Made by a program: the position numbers and the translations under genes. A stretch of DNA of 64,000 bases from Lactonifactor sp. BIOML-A5 (GTDB lineage: Bacteria > Bacillota > Clostridia > Lachnospirales > Lachnospiraceae): positions 62,001-126,000 of the forward strand of contig NZ_WKYV01000009.1 of the NCBI RefSeq assembly GCF_009677585.1. Reading direction: 5' to 3'. Shown in pieces: positions 35,795 through 43,609 of this stretch; the stretch's first letter is position 1, and every line of letters starts with the position of its first letter. The notes below the pieces were generated by a model. It was not told the origin of the DNA and searched no databases. It saw only the letters and a program-made list of their open reading frames with translations.

Positions 35795-36568
35795 TTACTG
35801 TAGGGTTTCGGTGGTCATATTTTTCATCTTTTCAATCTGTCCGGCCACAAAATATGCATTTTCCTTTGCCTCATGCAGGGAAGTGAGAAGTTTATCACAG
35901 GCAGTGATAATGTCGTCATCTGTTCCCGGCGTATCAATAGCCTCTCTGATATCGGCCGCAGGATCCGCGGAAAGTACATGAAGCATTCTTAAAATGGAGG
36001 AAAGAGAATAGTTTGCGCATCGAAGGGAACGGATGATTTTCAGGCGCTCCATATCCTGGCCCGTATAAATCCGGTAGCCGTTTTTCCTGCGTTTCGCAGT
36101 AAACAATCCATTCAGCTCCCAGTTACGGAGCGTATCTATGGTTACCTGAAGATACTCCGCCGCCTCCTTTCTTGTAAAGGAAAGGGAGGAATTGGGAGAA
36201 CATTCGCTGTTCCCCGAGAGAATGTGCTGTGTTATCCTTATAGCTTCTTCCGCATTTTTTATTTCTCTGCCCACTTGTCCGATATACTGTGCTGTCTTTT
36301 CTGCGGCAGCTTCGTACTCGCCCGCAGCAGAGGTTTTTATGATATCCACTGCCTTTTTGCGGAGGCCGTTTTGAAGAACCTCTACTTTCAGGGCGGCACG
36401 GGCCAGCTTGAATTGCTCTACGTGAAGGTCTGTGAATACGCGGTAGCCGTTGGACCGGAGTTCAGGCCTCGGGATCAGTCCACAGGCTTCGTACAGGCGG
36501 ACGGTGTTCACATGGATGCCTATAATACGGGCAATGTCATTGGTTTTGTATGTGGTTATGGGTGGCAC
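35795..36568 (-). CDS. Tandem-HTH MerR family regulator
   Basis: One 257-residue chain carries two MerR-type DNA-binding domains: YKTNDIARIIGIHVNTVRLY (about 7-26, wing ending GYRVFT) and FTRKEAAEYLQVTIDTLRNW (about 130-149, wing ending GYRIYT), each followed by a helical segment. Single MerR proteins dimerise to bind; here both half-sites may be contacted by one chain. The start is uncertain: the GTG at 36568 overlaps the only ribosome site (AAAAGGAGG, 36568-36576), while an ATA at 36559 has ideal 8-nt spacing. It probably controls the ABC operon immediately downstream. Confidence 0.85.
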   Translation of the reverse strand: MPPITTYKTNDIARIIGIHVNTVRLYEACGLIPRPELRSNGYRVFTDLHVEQFKLARAALKVEVLQNGLRKKAVDIIKTSAAGEYEAAAEKTAQYIGQVGREIKNAEEAIRITQHILSGNSECSPNSSLSFTRKEAAEYLQVTIDTLRNWELNGLFTAKRRKNGYRIYTGQDMERLKIIRSLRCANYSLSSILRMLHVLSADPAADIREAIDTPGTDDDIITACDKLLTSLHEAKENAYFVAGQIEKMKNMTTETLQ

Positions 36569-36598
36569 CTCCTTTTACTTCTTATCCTGTATCCTTAT

Positions 36599-37330
36599 CT
36601 ACTTGGTACGATCGCTGATTTTCACAGGCTTAACTCTGTCGGTCCAGTAGACCCTCCTGGCTGATGCAGATGTAAAGCCATCCGGCAGGGCCGGCGCATT
36701 CCTTATTCTGTCCCATTTTTCAGCAATCTCGGGATAACAGGATTCCAGGTCATTATACCCTTTCAGTACCTTTTTATTCCCACAGTAAGGACAGCCGTTG
36801 CCCTGCATCCTGGACTTTACCGTTGCCTTCCAGGCATGCAGAAACTCTCTGCCCTGAAAAACTGCAGTATGTTTCCAGTGAACCCTTTGGGAACTGCCGG
36901 CCGTAAGATATTCGCAGGTACCATCTGCCACGCACTCGATCAGGTGCTCTCCCTGCACGTGACGGTTTACCGTCCTGGTTTCACATATGCGGATAAGCAG
37001 AATATTTTTCTCCCTGCAAAGGCTGAGCTTTCTCGCATCACATAACTTTCTCTCCCTGAAACTGTGAGCCCAAAGGCCATTATACTCAAAGGCAATGTTC
37101 TCCTCCGGCAGATAAAGGTCCAGTTCCATACCGTCTAATGTCTCTGTATCACCGTTTCTGCCTTTATGCCACAGAGCTGCTGTCTGCCACCAGACCTTTT
37201 TGCCACTGTAGGCGAAGACTTCTTTCGGGGTAAGTCTGCCGTTTTTATATGTGTGCCATTGAGCCGCTGTATGAGGGTGCATCGTCTGCAGATCATTGAT
37301 TCCTGGTTTTACTTTTGATTTCATTGACAT
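36599..37330 (-). CDS. Zinc-ribbon/Vsr-like nuclease family protein, probably degenerate
   Basis: 243 residues resembling the family that joins DUF4379-like treble-clef repeats to a Vsr/PD-(D/E)xK-type nuclease. A first repeat ends at SGKKVWW and then runs directly into ELDLYLPEENIAFEYNG, the nuclease core, without the expected Cys pairs and linker. A second repeat keeps GCPYC but has lost the first Cys pair (FQGREFLHAWKAT where C-x2-GHEW-type residues are usual). I infer internal deletion and sequence decay, so activity is doubtful. It lies 31 bp upstream of the MerR gene in the same direction. Confidence 0.6.
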   Translation of the reverse strand: MSMKSKVKPGINDLQTMHPHTAAQWHTYKNGRLTPKEVFAYSGKKVWWQTAALWHKGRNGDTETLDGMELDLYLPEENIAFEYNGLWAHSFRERKLCDARKLSLCREKNILLIRICETRTVNRHVQGEHLIECVADGTCEYLTAGSSQRVHWKHTAVFQGREFLHAWKATVKSRMQGNGCPYCGNKKVLKGYNDLESCYPEIAEKWDRIRNAPALPDGFTSASARRVYWTDRVKPVKISDRTK

Positions 37331-37471
37331 ATATCCTTAAGAATCACTTTATGGAATCTAGCTGCTTCTTATAAATATAAAGAACTTGCTGTTTTCTTAT
37401 CATAACAGAAAAAGGCATACAAAAGAATATTTTACTGATGTAAACTTAACTTATTCCTCTATAAATAAAAT

Positions 37472-37500
37472 TTGCTTTTTTCTCAGTAATTGTGTATTAT
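37472..37500 (+). promoter_or_regulatory. Promoter of the ROK-type regulator gene
   Basis: TTGCTT (37472-37477), 17 bp, TATTAT (37495-37500), about 55 nt before the ATG at 37555. The rest of the 224-bp gap is AT-rich with no other clear signal. Confidence 0.6.
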
Positions 37501-37554
37501 AAGAGTATATGTAGCTTTTGCATAACTTCAAAATATATCTAAAGGAATATAATT

Positions 37555-38565
37555 ATGAAAGATTCTTCTGATATTCGTAAATTAAATATAAATCTTATTC
37601 GTCGTTTGTTATACAGTAACAAAGAATACAGCAAACAAGATATCTCATTAAAAACAGGCCTGAGTCTCTCTACCTGCAATACTCTGTTAAATGAACTTGC
37701 CGCTAATAATGAAATAATCGGAGAAAAAAAGCAGCTGCAAAATATCGGTCCGCGTACTATGGTATATCATGTAAATACACAGAACGAACAGCTTCTTTGT
37801 ATTTCCTTTGAAATAACAAAAGGCTTAAAAACACTTATTTTAAATGTTCTCTCTTTTGCCGGCAATATACTGGAAGAACATATCCAAACTTATGATTATC
37901 TGGATTATGACTTAATAAAAAAAGAATCTATGACAATTTTAGCCCAATGGCCAAATATTTCTCAGGTAATAATTTCTGGCTGCTGTGTACCAGATCATGG
38001 AATTATTCGTATCTGTGATATTGAGGAACTGGAAAATGTAGCAATTGTTAACAAACTCAGCACTGCGTTTTCGTGTCCGGTTCACCTGGAAAACGATATG
38101 CACTTAAAAAGTTATGGTTACTATATTAAGAGTAAAGACTCTAAAAAAATATTAACTTTGGCTAACTTTCCATCCAAAGCCCTTCCTGGGATATCAACTA
38201 TATATAATGGCACGCTAATCCGGGGATCTCACCTGTTTGCCGGCAATATAGGTTATCTCCCCTTTGAGCTGTCTCCAAGAGAACTTCTTTTGCTTTTAGG
38301 TGATAAAAAAACGGCTCGGCCAATCATTTCACGGGTTATTATTGCCATTATTTCTATGATTGATCCGTCCAGTATCGTTTTAACCGGTCAGCTTGTTGAG
38401 GCATCAGATTTGGCAGTTATTCGTTCTGATTGTATGAAAACAATCCCAGAAAGATATCTTCCTGAATTACATTACGCAGATGATTTATATAAGTACATGA
38501 TGGTAGGAATGCACCAAAAAGCTCTGGATATTAAGTTATCCATGGATGAGGAATATTTTTTCTAA
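37555..38565 (+). CDS. ROK family-like transcriptional regulator
   Basis: 336 residues: a winged helix at about 10-65 (KQDISLKTGLSLSTCNTLLN) followed by a ROK-type sugar-kinase fold that has lost key features. The usual GxGxG-NG-x-G-AGExGH stretch reads GISTIYNGTLIRGSHLFAGNIGYLPF and there is no CGxxGCxE zinc motif, so it is a regulator and not a kinase. AAAGGAA lies 8 to 9 nt before the ATG. It points toward the end of the 15-gene operon, converging with it, and is a candidate controller of that operon. Its AT content is higher than that of the genes to its left. Confidence 0.8.
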   Translation: MKDSSDIRKLNINLIRRLLYSNKEYSKQDISLKTGLSLSTCNTLLNELAANNEIIGEKKQLQNIGPRTMVYHVNTQNEQLLCISFEITKGLKTLILNVLSFAGNILEEHIQTYDYLDYDLIKKESMTILAQWPNISQVIISGCCVPDHGIIRICDIEELENVAIVNKLSTAFSCPVHLENDMHLKSYGYYIKSKDSKKILTLANFPSKALPGISTIYNGTLIRGSHLFAGNIGYLPFELSPRELLLLLGDKKTARPIISRVIIAIISMIDPSSIVLTGQLVEASDLAVIRSDCMKTIPERYLPELHYADDLYKYMMVGMHQKALDIKLSMDEEYFF

Positions 38566-38711
38566 TCATAAAAGGGCATAAAATCTCCCTCCCCACAGAT
38601 TTCTGCTTTTTCATTTTAGGCTGCTTTCTGTAGTCTCATCCTCTTATTATGATATTTATAAAATAAGTGGTAGTTTTGTTTTTCATAGCAGATAAATTTT
38701 ACCGCAAAAAA

Positions 38712-38746
38712 AGGATTTTCAACCACTAATGTGTATTGAAAATCCT
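38712..38746. terminator. Bidirectional terminator
   Basis: AGGATTTTCAA (38712-38722) pairs perfectly with TTGAAAATCCT (38736-38746), flanked by an A run on the left and a T run on the right, so it works on both strands. It separates the ROK gene from the end of the converging 15-gene operon. Confidence 0.85.
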
Positions 38747-38756
38747 CTTTTTTATT

Positions 38757-38784
38757 GGGACTGTTTTTTCACAGCCCCTTTTTA
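38757..38784 (+). terminator. Second hairpin with T run
   Basis: GGGACTGT (38757-38764) and ACAGCCCC (38771-38778) pair with one mismatch and are followed by TTTTT on the plus strand. It would back up termination of the ROK transcript. Confidence 0.55.
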
Positions 38785-38791
38785 ATTCTTA

Positions 38792-39625
38792 CTATATTAA
38801 CCAAACTTTAGCCAGATACTTAGCCACTCCATCATGGTCACAGTCATCCAACACATAATTTACTTTTTCCTTTACTGCATCTAGTGCGTTTGCGGGAGCA
38901 AGGCTGTAATCCGCAATCTCAATCATAGGAAGATCATTCAGATTATCACCAAATACAACTAATTGATCGCATTCCATCATTTTTTTCAGTTTAAGCAGGG
39001 CATTCTTCTTATTTGCAGTATTACTGAATACCTCCAGGCAGTATAAACCGCTGTATATGTTCAGATAAAAGGAATAATTCAAATGTTCAATCTGATCCAA
39101 CTCCTTACATACCTTCTCCAGCATCTCCCTTTCTCCCGTATACGTCAGATATACGACTTCACCACTGTTAAATGCTACGTCCAAGTCTTCTGTCAAACAC
39201 ACATTTTTACAGCTTTCTATAGCCCGGTCACTATAATACTGGGTTTGTTCCTCCATCTTCTTATCATTATAAAAGATAGATATCTGACTGCCCTCATATA
39301 CATATATAAAACAGGATAACCCATTCTTTCCAAAGGCGTCTACTGCTTTTTTTGCACTATCCCTCCTAATACACTCAGTGGAAACAATCTCCTTTTTAGA
39401 GAAGTCATACAGAAATACGCCGTTTGTAAGAATCCCAGGTGTATTCAAACGGATTTCTGAAAGACGGTAATCACAGCCGTATGCCATACGTGCTGTAGCC
39501 ACTGTAAATCTCATTCCCTTTGCAATACACTGGTTCAAAGTTTGAATGGTATATTCAGATACACATTTCTTACTGTTAAATAAAGTTCCATCCAAATCTG
39601 AAACGTATAAAGTTTTATACTTCAT
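38792..39625 (-). CDS. HAD superfamily (Cof-type) phosphatase, last gene of the 15-gene operon
   Basis: 277 residues: HAD motif I DLDGTL, a large C2-type cap domain, a Lys motif III and motif IV GDNLNDLPM with the two metal-binding Asp residues. Such enzymes remove phosphate from sugar phosphates, nucleotides or cofactors such as FMN and pyridoxal phosphate. AAGGAG lies 6 nt before the ATG. It is 35 bp after the Cys-rich gene. In this operon a dephosphorylation step following the FGGY kinase is conceivable, but general detoxification is as likely. Confidence 0.88.
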   Translation of the reverse strand: MKYKTLYVSDLDGTLFNSKKCVSEYTIQTLNQCIAKGMRFTVATARMAYGCDYRLSEIRLNTPGILTNGVFLYDFSKKEIVSTECIRRDSAKKAVDAFGKNGLSCFIYVYEGSQISIFYNDKKMEEQTQYYSDRAIESCKNVCLTEDLDVAFNSGEVVYLTYTGEREMLEKVCKELDQIEHLNYSFYLNIYSGLYCLEVFSNTANKKNALLKLKKMMECDQLVVFGDNLNDLPMIEIADYSLAPANALDAVKEKVNYVLDDCDHDGVAKYLAKVWLI

Positions 39626-39660
39626 AACACTCCTTCCTGCATCTACATATATGATATCTT

Positions 39661-39954
39661 TCAGCGGCTATGTACTTCTGCCTTTTCCGATTTTTTTATC
39701 ATATTAACTATTTTTTTGAAATTATGGGTAATATGATCATATCCACCGTCCGTATGCGGCAAAAGACAATTGCTGCAATCTTTTATCCCCGCCTCTGTAT
39801 ATGTAAAGTTTCCACCGCATCCTTCACCAAGAGCATACAAAGGGCAGTAACAGAATAGACAATTAAATTCTCCTTTGCCTGCAGTAGTTTTGTGACAAGG
39901 AAAATATTGACATTCCTTGTTTACAAAATAAGAATAACTGTTTTTCTTTCCCAT
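39661..39954 (-). CDS. Cysteine-rich small domain protein
   Basis: 97 residues with eight Cys, arranged KECQYFPCH, then NCLFCYCPLY, GCGGN and KDCSNCLLPH. The pattern fits the 'cysteine-rich small domain' family (zf-like, PF04071 as I recall it), frequently found next to or fused with cobalamin-related proteins in clostridia; its function is unknown and metal binding is presumed. Presence in an operon with a cobalamin-binding mutase fits that link. It lies 7 bp after the EutH-type gene, with only a weak ribosome site. Confidence 0.8.
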   Translation of the reverse strand: MGKKNSYSYFVNKECQYFPCHKTTAGKGEFNCLFCYCPLYALGEGCGGNFTYTEAGIKDCSNCLLPHTDGGYDHITHNFKKIVNMIKKSEKAEVHSR

Positions 39955-39961
39955 ATTATTT

Positions 39962-41068
39962 CTACGCCTCTAAGCTTTTCACCTTTTCTGGTCTTTTCAC
40001 TTTATCAATAACGAGAACTATGATAATGCCTAGTATACCGCCGACGATTTTACCTGCCACCATAGGGAAAACAGCTTCTGAGTCATTAGCTGCGACATAT
40101 CCAAGATGATCTCCGAGAGCAAAGCAAGCACAGATAGCAAATGCAGAAACAATTTTCTTTCCTTTTACATCCATATCTTGTACCATATCATATACTGGGA
40201 AAGAACTTGCCAAAGTCGTTATCATTCCGGCAACTGACACATCATTAATACCCAAGAATTTTCCCAAGGATTTCATAGGCTTTGCAAACGTTTTTGTCAC
40301 AAAGTGAACCATCGGATATGCCCCCGCCAAAGTCACACCAATCATTCCTAAGATTCCCAGCTGCTCAGAAGTAGATGCCATTCCCTGAATAATAGTAATA
40401 CCTGTAAGCGACTGTCCAATCGCAATTGCAGCTCCAATGATATTAACTACCTGAATCAACTTTGCAAACAATGCAAATATCTTAATCGTTACCTTCGTGA
40501 AAAAAACTAATCCAATCACTAATATCACAGCAAGAATCAACGAAGGGATTAAATTGATGAAAGTAAATTTAATTGGCATTCCGTCAAGCACACTGCAAAG
40601 CAATACAGCAAATGGTATTGCAATAACACCAGCAAGAATACCCTCAGAAAATACAGCTTTATCCTTGTCTTTCACTACTCCAAGAGAAACTGGAATAGAG
40701 CAGATAATTGTACAGCCGAGCATTGAGCCTAAATACACACCGGATAAACGAATAACCTGTGGATCACTCGTCATATTTTTTGCCAGCGGATAGCCACCCC
40801 CGTCACAGGAAAGCAAAGTACCTGCAACCATGGCAGGATCGCCGCCAAAAAATTGATACACCGGCGCAAGCACAGGTTCCAACACCTGACCCATTAACGG
40901 TGCCATACAAACCAATCCCAAAAGGCTGAAAATCAACGGACCCGTCGTATTAATACCTTTTTCGAACTCGTCAGCGTACCCCAGACGTTTCTTGAAAAAC
41001 AAAAGGTCCGCCACACCAAGCAGCATAAAGAAAACCAATATAAAAATAATAACTTTACTAATATTCAT
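39962..41068 (-). CDS. EutH family transporter
   Basis: A 368-residue polytopic membrane protein with about ten helices. It aligns along its length with ethanolamine permease EutH, sharing AGTLLSCDGGGYPLAKNM, GSMLGCTIICSIPVSLG, LAGAYPMVHFVTKTF and ALGDHLGYVAAN. EutH proteins take up ethanolamine or related small amines and alcohols. No ethanolamine ammonia-lyase or microcompartment shell gene is present, so this member may import a different compound, presumably the substrate of the operon. TAGGAG lies 6 to 7 nt before the ATG. It is 28 bp after the E2 core gene. Confidence 0.9.
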   Translation of the reverse strand: MNISKVIIFILVFFMLLGVADLLFFKKRLGYADEFEKGINTTGPLIFSLLGLVCMAPLMGQVLEPVLAPVYQFFGGDPAMVAGTLLSCDGGGYPLAKNMTSDPQVIRLSGVYLGSMLGCTIICSIPVSLGVVKDKDKAVFSEGILAGVIAIPFAVLLCSVLDGMPIKFTFINLIPSLILAVILVIGLVFFTKVTIKIFALFAKLIQVVNIIGAAIAIGQSLTGITIIQGMASTSEQLGILGMIGVTLAGAYPMVHFVTKTFAKPMKSLGKFLGINDVSVAGMITTLASSFPVYDMVQDMDVKGKKIVSAFAICACFALGDHLGYVAANDSEAVFPMVAGKIVGGILGIIIVLVIDKVKRPEKVKSLEA

Positions 41069-41096
41069 AGTATACTCCTATCATCTATCGTATAGT

Positions 41097-41765
41097 CTAT
41101 TCTGTGGTTTCTAATAAGTCTTTCACCCTTCTAAGATAACCCGCCGCATAAGCGCCATCCATAATCCGGTGATCTGCCACCAGATTTAAATTCATCATTG
41201 GGCGAACCGCAATTTCTCCGCCAATGACTACCGGAGTAGGCGTGATCTTATTCACTCCAAGAATCGCAGCCTCCGGCTGATTAATGATTGGCGAAAAGCT
41301 TTCAATACCCATCATTCCTAGATTTGAAATTGTAAAAGTGCCGCCGGTAATATCATCCATTGTAATTTTATTTTCCCTTGCACGGGCTACCACATTATTG
41401 CATTCGGCCGCAATTGTTTTTATATCCTTGCTTCCGATATCCTTTACATTCGGTACTATCAAACCATTCTCTACTGCCACAGCAAGGCCGATATTAATTG
41501 TCTCATGAAGTATAATGTTTTCATCGTCTATGCTGCCGTTCACATACTCATATTCCTTCATAGCTTCAGCACAGACCTTCATCAGAACATGGTTCAGCGT
41601 AACCTTCTGCAATTTGTCATTTACACCTTCATTCACTCTTTCCAGATATGCCTGTACTTTTGTCATATCTACACTTAATGTAAACACAACGCGGGGAGAT
41701 GTATGCCAGCTCTCACTCATTCTCTGGGAAATGATTTTTCTCATGCCTTTTACTTTAATTTCCAT
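41097..41765 (-). CDS. Stand-alone 2-oxoacid dehydrogenase E2 acyltransferase core (no lipoyl domain)
   Basis: 222 residues that correspond only to the catalytic domain of dihydrolipoamide acyltransferases. It starts at GMRKIISQRMSESW, where the catalytic domain of full-length E2 proteins begins, and ends with the active-site DHRIMDGAYAAGYL (catalytic His and Asp) and ISNLGMMGIESF. Normal E2 proteins have 370 to 550 residues, with one or more lipoyl domains and an E1/E3-binding domain in front; both are missing. The ATG has GGAGG 8 nt upstream, so this is a true start and not a fragment. The lipoyl domain is encoded separately at 51667-51933. Confidence 0.92.
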   Translation of the reverse strand: MEIKVKGMRKIISQRMSESWHTSPRVVFTLSVDMTKVQAYLERVNEGVNDKLQKVTLNHVLMKVCAEAMKEYEYVNGSIDDENIILHETINIGLAVAVENGLIVPNVKDIGSKDIKTIAAECNNVVARARENKITMDDITGGTFTISNLGMMGIESFSPIINQPEAAILGVNKITPTPVVIGGEIAVRPMMNLNLVADHRIMDGAYAAGYLRRVKDLLETTE

Positions 41766-41783
41766 TGTGCAGTCCTCCCTGCT

Positions 41784-43550
41784 TTATTCCGCCAGTTTTG
41801 CCACAAGCTCTTCCACTGGTCCAGTTGTATATAATCCCATTTCCTGAAGTATTGGGCTAACATCTGAAGGCTCGGCGTCGTTATCGTTTACAAAACTTGT
41901 CAGAACTCCTCCCATGAAGAAACGGTACTTCGCATTCCTCTTTTCCGCCAGACTTAACAAAAGCTTCGAATATGGCAGAGCCTGTCCATTATGCAGACTG
42001 ATACAGATATCAGTAACCCCATGTTCATCTGCGATATCCAGGACATCAATGGCATCCATTGAGTTTCCGCCATTTATTACATCTGCGCCTAACGCCTCCA
42101 ACACATTAGCCACTACAAAAGAACCATAGAAATGCAGATCTCCTGATACAACACAAATACGTTTGCCTTTTAGTTTCTCTGCATAGCCCTGTTTTCTCAA
42201 ACGCTCAGCAACCACCTTGCCCATATCGTCTGCAACGCTCCAAAGGGCGGCAGGAAGATACGGTTCCACATAGGCTTTTCCATCATTTACAATTGAAGGG
42301 TGGAAGAACTGCTCAAATTTTGTGGGATCCATCTTCTTGAAAACTACCATCATCTCAATAGGATTTGTGATATCAATTCCAGCCTCTTTCATCCCATTCA
42401 TGATATTATCAAACATAATGTCCGAATGCGCCTTTACTTCGTCCCGAAGCTTTTCAATCGTCGTCCAGTCAATCAGACGCATATAATCATCTGCACGGAG
42501 TTCTGCTCTCTGGCATGCGCCAGTCATATCCAGCAGTTCCTGAAGTGTGGGAATGGTTACCTTTTCTGTAATAGGCACAGAAGTATATGCTGCACCTGTT
42601 TTGTATTTTCTTTCTACAAGAATCATCATTAATGCTTCCGGAATCTGGAAACCGTAATTCGAATGCAGGTGATGATCCCAATGATCTACTGTATTTGCAT
42701 GCAGGAACTCAATGCCCGGCTGATCATCCTTCCTGAAAGTATCGCTGGCAGCCAGCCACACGGCTGCTTTGTCAATAAGGTTAGTGGTAAGATTGCCAAA
42801 GCTAAACGAATATCTTGCCTTGCACAGATCGGATACTACGTAACGCTCCCACTTTGCCCATGCAAGGTAAGAAACAAGGTCGGAGAAATATGCCGGCATA
42901 CTGTCGTCAGCATTAGAATTTACAATGATTTTTTCATCGTATTTTGCAGCTACAATTCCAAGAGCCTTAATATTCTCATTCATGTTCCAGACTTCGTCAG
43001 GACAGCCCTGTGCTACCTGCTGGAAGGTTCCAAACAGCCCCTGGTAAGAGCAGCCGGCTTTCATACAATTAATTGTCATATATACAGCATTGGGAAAACC
43101 AAGATGATTATCACCGAAGACTGGCTGTACTTCAGCAGCCTGCATAATTCTTTCCCAATCCTCCAGCTTATCTAAGTCAAAGCCAAGCGCTTTTGGCAGA
43201 TTTCCGCGTTTTTCTTTTGGGGTTCCCACTAGGTTTTGGGGAAGTTGGTGTACAAAACTGACCCGAAGACCAGTTTCATCATTGAATTTTTGGACTGCTT
43301 TCATTGCTGCCACTTCATCGTCAACGGAAGCAAATCCCATATTCATCTTCCAGCTAATCTTTCCTTCTTTTGCCCTCTGGAGACGATAGTCCACATCGCT
43401 CATTCCATATTTTTTCTTAAATGGAGTCTCTGCTATTGTAATTGTCTTTCCAATCTCGTAACCTTCCTGCCATGATTTCTTCCAATCCGGAACATTTTCC
43501 GGAATCAGACTGTTTAAATATTCTTTTCCTGTTTTGTTTAATACACTCAT
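41784..43550 (-). CDS. Cobalamin-binding mutase-like protein
   Basis: 588 residues. The C-terminal 125 residues are a B12-binding domain with the base-off motif DLHFYG (D-x-H-x-x-G, near 471), SLHNG and FFMGGVL at the positions expected in adenosylcobalamin mutases. The N-terminal 440 residues look like a TIM-barrel mutase subunit; RYSFSFGNLTTNLIDKAAVW is reminiscent of glutamate mutase E and of single-chain carbon-skeleton mutases such as 2-methyleneglutarate mutase, but I cannot assign the substrate. GAGG lies 7 nt before the ATG. It is 59 bp downstream of the hydantoinase-type gene and 18 bp before the E2 core. A corrinoid methyltransferase function is a less likely alternative. Confidence 0.75.
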   Translation of the reverse strand: MSVLNKTGKEYLNSLIPENVPDWKKSWQEGYEIGKTITIAETPFKKKYGMSDVDYRLQRAKEGKISWKMNMGFASVDDEVAAMKAVQKFNDETGLRVSFVHQLPQNLVGTPKEKRGNLPKALGFDLDKLEDWERIMQAAEVQPVFGDNHLGFPNAVYMTINCMKAGCSYQGLFGTFQQVAQGCPDEVWNMNENIKALGIVAAKYDEKIIVNSNADDSMPAYFSDLVSYLAWAKWERYVVSDLCKARYSFSFGNLTTNLIDKAAVWLAASDTFRKDDQPGIEFLHANTVDHWDHHLHSNYGFQIPEALMMILVERKYKTGAAYTSVPITEKVTIPTLQELLDMTGACQRAELRADDYMRLIDWTTIEKLRDEVKAHSDIMFDNIMNGMKEAGIDITNPIEMMVVFKKMDPTKFEQFFHPSIVNDGKAYVEPYLPAALWSVADDMGKVVAERLRKQGYAEKLKGKRICVVSGDLHFYGSFVVANVLEALGADVINGGNSMDAIDVLDIADEHGVTDICISLHNGQALPYSKLLLSLAEKRNAKYRFFMGGVLTSFVNDNDAEPSDVSPILQEMGLYTTGPVEELVAKLAE

Positions 43551-43609
43551 CTATATACCTCACTTCTAAATTTTTTATGCCAGCTCATTGATAGAGTATT
43601 CCCGTGAAA

